From Cheilinus undulatus (Eukaryota > Chordata > Actinopteri > Labriformes > Labridae): 64,000 nucleotides of DNA. The translations under genes were made by a program, and so were the position numbers. The DNA lies in the NCBI RefSeq assembly GCF_018320785.1, contig NC_054877.1:39826151-39890150 (forward strand), given 5' to 3'. Under the pieces are notes generated by a model. The model was not told where the DNA came from. It saw nothing but the letters and a program-made list of their open reading frames with translations, and searched no databases. Shown here piece by piece: positions 57,426 through 64,000 of the stretch. Position 1 is the first letter of the stretch. Every line of letters begins with the position of its first letter.

Positions 57426-57897
57426 AGTACTAAAACTTCCACCAATCTCAAACCCAGAACTTACTTTATGATTTTAATATCTCTAGCCACCAGGTACTCT
57501 CCTTATGTTTACATTTTGATTCATTATTCCATTTTTGTTCATTTGCCTGAGTAAGCTGATATCTAATTTTTGACGGTCACGTTTATCCCTTTTCATTTGG
57601 TCAGGCCATTTAAAGTTACATCGTCATGTAAGACAGAACAGAGTGATCCCTGCAGTGAGGTATGTAGGGATAAATAAAGAGCCCTAGTATATGAGCAGTC
57701 TTAGAAAATGTGTTTCCCTTCATCTAGGGTTTTCCCTCCATTTATCCCTCAGCTGCATATTTCAATTTATTAGTTTTTCCGTTAAAAGCTTTTTACAGCT
57801 TTCCCTGAGTGCATCTGGGGCCAGCTCTTTTCATTCTGTTATGTGTTTACATTATGTAATTAGCTCTCCTGTTTTATCCCCTTTTGTTTCTCTTCAG

Positions 57898-57992
57898 AGA
57901 GCATCAGGAAGGTGCTGGACAAGCAGGCCATTAAGTTTGTGCGAGCCGTCAAGCAGGACACGAGGAGCGGCAAAACAGAGGACAGAATCCTG
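57898..57992 (+). CDS. Coding exon 2 of the probable CARMIL-family gene
   Basis: A strong acceptor (pyrimidine tract then TTCAG) precedes 57,898 and a GTGAGA donor follows 57,992. Joined to exon 1, the first codon is completed as Glu, giving ESIRKVLDKQ, then AIKFVRAVKQ, then DTRSGKTEDRIL, ending in phase 0. This fits the first strand region of the CARMIL PH domain: ESI followed by a basic stretch and a [KE][D/N][RK][VI]L ending, as in CARMIL1 (ENKVL) and CARMIL3 (EDRVL). Total coding length (153 nt, 51 codons) is in frame with no stop. Expected next is an exon starting with a TSxR-like motif; I did not find it in the remaining 6 kb, so intron 2 probably runs past the window. Confidence 0.72.
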
Positions 57993-58679
57993 GTGAGAGA
58001 CGCCAACACCCTCACACACACCCACCCTTCCCCACTCTCCCCCCTGTCTGCTGTCACACCAGGTCATCTGAAAGAGATACTCATTGTTAAAGTGAAAGTG
58101 TCCTTTTCGTGTGAGGTGCTGAATATGGAACAGAAAGGCAGGGGCTTCCTCGCGGACAAAATGGGAAATCGATGGACATTAATTGGGACAAATTGAAAGA
58201 GCCATAAGAAGTCATGGATTACGCACAACAGCAGACGTGTTGAGAATCAGGCTTAAGACAGATGCTGCCTAAGAAGAGCAGAGTGGACACCATGCCATGG
58301 CCTACTGAGTCCGTCCTCAGAGTTTATTAGATGTGGCAGGATGGCCTTAATGCCATGGGCGAGAGTTTGCTCTGTGTGTGTAAGCCTGACATGGTGCGCG
58401 TTCAGAGGCATCAGTTATTGTTGTTTTTCCTTTGAAGAATCAGGCTGTTTGTGTGTTTGTGTTTGTGTGCCAGAGGGTGTGTGGGCAGCCTGTGATGAGT
58501 TAAAGAAGCGTGTGCAAGCCAAGCCTACCTCTCTTATTGAGAAATCGCCAAATAACCAGCCACAGAAATGACTGATCTGTTACTCACTTCTACAACAGTG
58601 TGTGCTCATTTCTGCCCCAGAGGACGACATAAAGGACACCCTGATAAGCCAATCAAAACTATTAATCAGGACTTGTTTC

Positions 58680-58960
58680 GGTTTTCAGTCTCTGCTATTA
58701 TTCCTCCTCCCTGCCCTCGTCTCCATCCATCTCCATCATAACCACCCATCCCCTCTATTTTTGTCATCTCTTTGTTTCCTCTCTCCCTCCCTCCCTATCT
58801 GTCCATCTCAATTATCCTCCACCCCATCATCACCCTCCACCCCCCTCTCACCACCACCACCACGCCACTCGCCCCTCTCACTTTCTCTCCTCTTTCTGCC
58901 CTTCCCTCTTCCCTCCATCTTAACTCCAACCTGTAAAAGGGTATTGAGCTCCTCTTTCCA
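58680..58960 (+). repeat. Pyrimidine-rich low-complexity tract
   Basis: Mostly C and T ('ctctccctccctccctatct', 'tctcaccaccaccaccacgc', 'tttctctcctctttctgccc'). The 125-codon frame over it is a composition artefact (P, S and L). Confidence 0.85.
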
Positions 58961-60124
58961 TCAGAAGCAATTCAATTAGGTCTCTTGCCTTATGAGAGTT
59001 TTTTTTACTATCCAAATGGGCCTTGGCTGCTGCTACTGCTGCTGCTGCTCCAAAATCTTTCAAAGGAAGGCAGGCGAGATGGATGTTAGCATTCATTCTA
59101 GCTCGTTGTCAAGGTCTCCCCCTCTAAAAGGCAATCTTTTCACTCTAATGGATAAATTTGTTTGGATGTAGGAAGGGTGAACAGATGAGGGAGTTTGTAA
59201 ATAGACTGTTTGTTTCAGTCTCTCTGGGTATTGTGGACACGATATTCATTCATGCTTGAAAATGTCTTACACGGTACTTAGTGAAAGTGGAATATTTTAG
59301 GGTTGCTTACTAATACGGAGGTGGAATTTTCTTTTAAGATCATTCCTCTGAGTTTGAAGGCTAAAGTGTGACCTTTTATGTTCCTTTATCCTCCATTTAA
59401 TATGTATCCCTACACTGTAAAACCTGGTAAGTTAATAGAACTCTTAGAAATACCTCCTGAAGGACAAATAACTTGTGAAGAAGCAGAACTTTAAGGCAAT
59501 TTCATTGACACATGGTACATGTATTATTTATCTTAAGTTAACTTAACCTTTTCATGTTAAACTAAGCTGTTTGCGCTTCAATTCTGTTTAAGTACAACAT
59601 TCAGGCACCACAGGTGAGACCTCACAAAATGAGTGGGTAACTTCACTCATGGTGCAAAATTTGTCGTACCACAAAAGCTGCACTAATACCAGGAACATGT
59701 GTTAAAGGAATGTTTACAGTGATTACTGCAAAACAGGCAACATCAGAACACATTTAAACACAGTATCATTTGACTTCTAGTCCAAAACCACAATGCCAAA
59801 GGTCACGCTGGGAAAACTCCGCCCACATATCTATATTCCCAGTGAGGAAAAATACTGTGGCGATCGAGTCCTAAATACTTCAAACCCAAAATGTGCTCTA
59901 TTAATTCTAGAAAATAGTGTTGAAATAGCTACTTTGAATTTTCAAGTTAACATTACTCAGTTTTTAACAAGCTCTAACTGTTTGGTCTTACAGTGTTAGG
60001 GATGAAATTGTTAACTATTACAAAACTCCATAGCATAGTTATCATATCCTGAAAATTCTATATTTTAAATCGTTACTGATAACTGCACTTTGATATCAGG
60101 GTAAACTAGAAAAGCACTCTGAGA

Positions 60125-60830
60125 GAGCAGACCTCCGCAATTAGACCTATCTCCCAAAAGTGAAGAATCCTTTAAAAACATTCCTTATTCCAGACAGTGA
60201 TCCGGATCACTCCCAAAATGTAATAACTCCCTCCCCGGTGGGGTGGAGACACGGTGAGGCAAAGCATTGGCTTCGCTATGTGTGGAATGTCATTGCAGAA
60301 GTATTGCCTGCCGGTGCCAACAGATGCTCTGACAGTCTCACCCATGGTCTCACCGGACGACTGAAAGTATGGCAGAGGGTGAATATTCCTCTATTCCTCC
60401 CAGCATAGTGAGTATTCTCACTACAATTCGCTGTCTTTCTCTCTGTTACCCTCCGACTCGTCTCCTTGACCAGACATGCGTCTTTCAAACTTCATAAACT
60501 CCAAAATGTTGAATAGAAACACACTAAAAAATGCTGCTGGGATTGAAGTTACTCATGTCCACCATCTCCTGGTGTAAAGTGGGAACAGCGCAGACCGCGG
60601 CCATTAGCCCTATCTCCCAATAGTGAAGAATCCTTTAAAAAATTCCTGGATCCAGATGCTGATCCGAAATCAGTCCCAAAATCTGATCAGTTCTTTCTTA
60701 TGCCATTTCTGATGTTTCCTTAAAATTTAATCAAAATCCGTCCATGACTTTTTGAGTTATGTTGCTAACAAACAAACAAACAAACAAACAAACCCACCCG
60801 ATCACATAACCTCCTTGGCGGAGGTAATAA
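60125..60830 (+). repeat. Non-LTR retrotransposon-like 3' region with internal duplication
   Basis: The right end 'aatcaaaatccgtccatgac', 'ttgagttatgttgctaac', a (AACA)n run (60,767-60,793) and 'cctccttggcggaggtaa' is a well-known fish retroelement 3' pattern. Within it, the phrase 'tctcccaaaagtgaagaatc' at 60,150 recurs as 'tctcccaatagtgaagaatc' at 60,611, both followed by 'ctttaaaaa' and 'gatccg', a duplication about 461 bp apart. The 82-codon frame at 60,160-60,408 has no recognised domain. Confidence 0.6.
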
Positions 60831-61194
60831 TGTCCAGACAGCATGCTATGAGTGATTGTTTACTGAGTTGAATGTTAAAAAATAGCTTACAGGTCAAGGC
60901 TTTCTATTCTTCTCTTGTCTGCAACACAGCACACAGCCTACCTCTGGTTGGGGAAAAAAAAAATTCTGACTGTGCGAGCAGCATGCACTCACTGGCTTTA
61001 GCTACTCCTCATGTGCTAAGATCATCCATGAAAATGCTCCAAAATTTTACAGTAAGTCCTGTTAGTTAAAGGTATAAATTCAAAACTAAAATAAGCAGAA
61101 TAGATGTTAATAAGCTTAAAGATAGTTATATTATGACGGGTTCAGGATCAGCTCGGTCCATTGTTGTAAACGAGTCAACAAAGGAAAATATGAG

Positions 61195-61640
61195 TTGAGC
61201 CCCTTTTACCTGAGTCCGAGTCCTAAAGGTTTAGTCTGAGCTGAGTTTAACCACGACATTCAGCTCTCCACAGCCTATGAGATGATAGAGAATTTAAAAA
61301 GCTCTACATTATACAGCAATGAAAAAGATGTCCATGTCTTTTCCTTGTTGGTTTTCTTACATAACACATTGTGCTGCTCTGGCTTGAATTTGCTGTAAAA
61401 TGTTTGAAAGCAAAATGTGTGATTTGTGGCACCTCCTTGAGTTTTTCACACTCAAAAACAACAAAAGAATTGAAGCATAAAACAGTATTAATGAAAAAAT
61501 ACCTGAGTCCTCCTTTACATCCCCAAGTCCTTGAGCAGTGAAAACTCAAGTCCAAGTCTGAGTCATAAGAGCTGAAGTCCAAGTAGAGTTATGAGACGGA
61601 CTCAAGTTTAAGTCCTGGACTGGAGCACTACAGCTCCAGC
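61195..61640. repeat. GAGTC/AAGTCC-rich dispersed repeat
   Basis: Two blocks, 61,200-61,265 ('acctgagtccgagtcctaaa') and 61,500-61,630 ('aactcaagtccaagtctgag', 'gacggactcaagtttaagtc'), share an irregular GAGTC/AAGTCC pattern seen in fish dispersed repeats. The part between looks unique. Confidence 0.45.
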
Positions 61641-61969
61641 CCAGGAAAGTTGAAAGTTGAATAAATTCAATTCAGAGGATGAGAAATTTGGCTGCTTTTT
61701 CAGCAATATAGAAAAGATCAATCAAATGACCATTTTGATCTTTTTCCTCAAGCTCTACTTAGATTATACAACTTCTGGTAGTTCACTTGTTGAAAAGGTA
61801 TGTTTGTTTTGACTTTCAAACTAGAACAGAAAAGTACTGATAGTGATATTGAGTTTGATAGGATGCTTTAGATTGAAAATATGACTTACGTCTGTGTATT
61901 CATTGGTAATTTTAGTGCTTTTCTGTCCTTTCAAATGTAAAATAGTGGACACTGTGTTGTTTAAAGTAG

Positions 61970-62110
61970 TGGTTCTCAATTAGTCAAGTGTGGACCCACC
62001 ACCGCCTCCTTAATGATGAACGGCAACCCAAATTTTTAAAGTTTTTGTCTTGAGCTTTAACACAAGCTGGGATAAAGATGGTTTGTCTTAAGCCCTGCAC
62101 TGCAGTGACT
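61970..62110. repeat. hAT-type terminus fragment
   Basis: 'agtggttctcaattagtcaa' followed by 'gtggacccaccacc' resembles the end of the MITE at 33,479 (CGGTTCTCAG...GGTGGGTCCC). The partner end is not identified. Confidence 0.45.
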
Positions 62111-62859
62111 TGTATTACAATGGCTAAAACAAATGTTAAAAGGTGTGTAACTGCTGATTTTACATCCACGAGGATTCAAAAAGGGGTGAACGAGGTCAGA
62201 GAGGTAGCTGTAGACTCTTGAGTCCTGTAAACTTGCTGGTACTTCTGCTAAGTTAGGCTAAATCAATGATAAGCATGGTACCACTGACAAATCCTTCAAA
62301 CTAAAAGTCCATAGTTGAATGAAACTTAAATCTACAGGTTCAGTTTTAAAGAAATTAACAAAGACAGACTTACGAAAACCTTTTTCTGTCATTTTATACT
62401 CAGACGTGACTTCAGTATTCCATCACAGGTTCGTTTTAGGGGTTGAAGGGGATTGTAACCCCAGAATATCGATCTGAATTCATTATCCCTTTTGATTTTG
62501 TAATACCATGATATAACACCTACTGATATGATATTGAGGACATAGTTTTTAGGAAATTCTAACAATACTGCAATAATACTGACAACTGGGATTTTAGAGG
62601 TCGCAATAACCATGAATGAAATTATATCTACTATGACTATTATGGTCAATTTAGCAGGTCAAAACTGAATAGTATCGGTGCTTTTCATCTAAATCCTTTG
62701 ATTTATTTGTTTTGTTAAGAGGACAAGTTTTTACTGCATTTTCTTTCTGTCATATTGATTGTTTGAAAGTCTTTGTTCCACATTTTTCTCCTTCTTCTTG
62801 CCCCCTTTTCCCCTGCGGAGACTGCTGGTATCCAGCTGTCTGTGTGTGTTGACTGCACC

Positions 62860-63360
62860 AGCCATCATGCTGTGACACACACATGCACGTACTCACATAC
62901 ACACCCACCCAGAAGGGGTTGCATCCCCCCCAAACCCCCCATATCTCAGACAGACACAGGGAGGGCTCAGCATGACATCCAAATGGCACCCTGGGCAATG
63001 CATTGGGGAAACATCACCATGCCTGGTTCCATGAAGGCAGACATGCACAAATGCACATACATGTGCACGCACAGGCAAAATCACGCGTCTAGCTTGACAT
63101 GTGCAGGAGGCGTCCATGCAGACTCACATGGTTCAGTGCATCAAAAAGTTGCCTGTGTACACGCTGGTGCAGCCATTATTAGATCACCCTATTTGAAGAT
63201 TAGAGGCAAGTCAGAAAACAAAGCATCTTCAAAGGCAGAGAGGGGGAGAGAGAGAGACGGAGACGGGGGAGGAGTGGGTGGGTGTGAGCGGAGACAAGGC
63301 GAGGGCACCCCACAAGAGGAAAGCAAACGGAGAGGGAACTAGGGGAGAGAGGGGGGAGGA
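62860..63360. repeat. CA-rich then GA-rich low-complexity tract
   Basis: 62,870-63,130 is rich in CACA and TGCACA ('cacacacatgcacgtactca'); 63,237-63,360 is purine-rich ('gagggggagagagagagacg', 'gggagagaggggggagga'). The 189-codon plus-strand frame here overlaps minus-strand frames and shows H/T/C-rich low complexity, so it is not accepted as coding. Confidence 0.7.
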
Positions 63361-63660
63361 AATCTCTGCTGTGTTGTGATGCCCCAGTTGCCGATTTGGC
63401 TCTTCCGCCACTTATTTATCGTGATCAGTCACTCCGCTTTTTCCTCGGTGGACTCTGCCACTCCCTCGCTCCCACCTAATAATGGGCCTATTACTGGCTG
63501 AGATTGCCACAGTTTGACAGTCCCGAGCGCACTTGGCTGCTTCAGACACTTATTTCCACTTAGATTCTGTGGTTACACGGAGGTCCTGCTCATGGGACTA
63601 GGGTAGGATCAAGGTTTGAGGTTGAGTTAGCAGTGCGGCGTTTTAAGATCTGATTGTGGT
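63361..63660. promoter_or_regulatory. Possible conserved intronic noncoding block (composition only)
   Basis: This stretch is GC-balanced, non-repetitive and without microsatellites ('gatgccccagttgccgattt', 'cctaataatgggcctattac', 'gccacagtttgacagtcccg'), unlike the sequence around it. It has no open frame with splice sites. Cross-species conservation, which would justify the call, cannot be seen here. Confidence 0.25.
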
Positions 63661-64000
63661 GGTGTGTTTACTGGGTGTGTCTGTTGAAGGATGTTCACAG
63701 CAGGGCTGCTGTTTAGAAAGTTAGACATAATAATGCAGTGATTTATGGTCAGCAATCCATTTGAAGTTGCTTTTATTCTTCACATAAATCATTTCAAAGT
63801 CAGTTATGGATAAATCTATTTATTTACTTTACTACCTTCTACTTTATGGGGTGCACAAAGAAAAAAAACAGTAATATTGATTTTTTTTTTTTATAAGGTC
63901 CTTCCAGCACAAAATACACTTTCCTGGTACAGCTGGTTGTTAAACTGGCTGTTTGATTATGAGCCCTTTCAATGGTAAATGTGTCCATTATAGCCAACCC

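Larger units (their letters stand above)
44131..57897 (+). other. Intron 1 of the CARMIL-like gene (13.8 kb)
   Basis: It begins GTGAGC and ends in a long pyrimidine tract (CCTTTTGTTTCTCTTCAG). Both flanking exons are in phase 1 at this junction. The intron contains the repeat blocks listed separately and several kilobases of unique sequence. No other exon with coding character was found inside, although an alternative first exon cannot be excluded. Confidence 0.65.
57993..64000 (+). other. Start of intron 2, incomplete at window edge
   Basis: It begins with GTGAGA. No further exon with CARMIL-like residues was recognised up to the edge. Contents are listed separately. Short frames (58,341-58,979; 59,793-59,999; 60,872-61,069; 62,389-62,649) show no domains and lie in low-complexity or repeat DNA. 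Confidence 0.55.

Noticed and set aside
58602..58979. 125-codon P/S/L-rich frame downstream of exon 2
   Set aside because: Low-complexity pyrimidine tract with no CARMIL similarity; not exon 3.
62773..63342. 189-codon plus-strand open frame
   Set aside because: Lies over CA-rich and GA-rich low-complexity DNA, overlaps several minus-strand frames and has no domain or splice context.

Overview
This window is nuclear DNA of a ray-finned (teleost) fish. It is AT-rich, with long intergenic and intronic stretches and no long uninterrupted coding ORFs. It is crowded with fish-type transposons: Tc1/mariner copies with decayed transposases, hAT-like and TTAA-flanked miniature elements, tRNA-derived SINEs and LINE 3' tails. 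No bacterial operon, CRISPR array, rRNA or functional tRNA gene is visible. All family names come from recognising motifs by eye, not from a search. || The only host protein-coding gene I can support starts near 44.07 kb on the + strand. A CpG-rich promoter/5' region with a (CT)n tract precedes an ATG in an optimal context (A at -3, G at +4). Coding exon 1 (58 nt) and coding exon 2 (95 nt) lie 13.8 kb apart, with consensus splice sites and matching phase. Together they encode 51 residues that resemble the N-terminus of the CARMIL family (LRRC16A/CARMIL1, RLTPR/CARMIL2, LRRC16B/CARMIL3), large actin capping-protein regulators. The paralogue cannot be settled from 51 residues. The rest of the gene lies beyond the right edge. 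|| Layout. 0-43 kb appears intergenic. It holds a repeat fragment with a RecQ-helicase-like ORF remnant (0.6-1.25 kb); degenerate tandem repeats (2.0-2.5, 3.95-5.06, 10.7-11.1, 37.1-37.5 kb); an AGCTA-rich repeat split by a SINE (7.75-8.44 kb); a Tc1 element with long inverted repeats (13.1-14.7 kb) abutting a piece of a second Tc1 family; a fuller copy of that second family (25.1-26.6 kb); two copies of a third Tc1-like family (29.2-30.4, 35.9-36.9 kb); several foldback elements and MITEs (17.1-17.6, 19.0-20.0, 33.5 kb); a nested element complex (32.3-35.6 kb); and a foldback repeat with about 200-bp arms (42.7-43.6 kb). 44.1-57.9 kb is intron 1, with a composite repeat present twice (45.1-46.4 and 55.2-57.2 kb), the second copy carrying a nested insertion and a 99-bp TTAA-flanked hairpin element. 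58-64 kb is the start of intron 2, with a LINE-like tail, pyrimidine- and purine-rich tracts and one possible conserved noncoding block at 63.4-63.7 kb. || I found no convincing new biological system. The most interesting items are the probable CARMIL first exons, a hAT-like element family that appears to carry an internal minisatellite at two loci, the TTAA-flanked hairpin, the 92-bp hAT-like MITE with a readable target duplication, and the multi-layer transposon nests.
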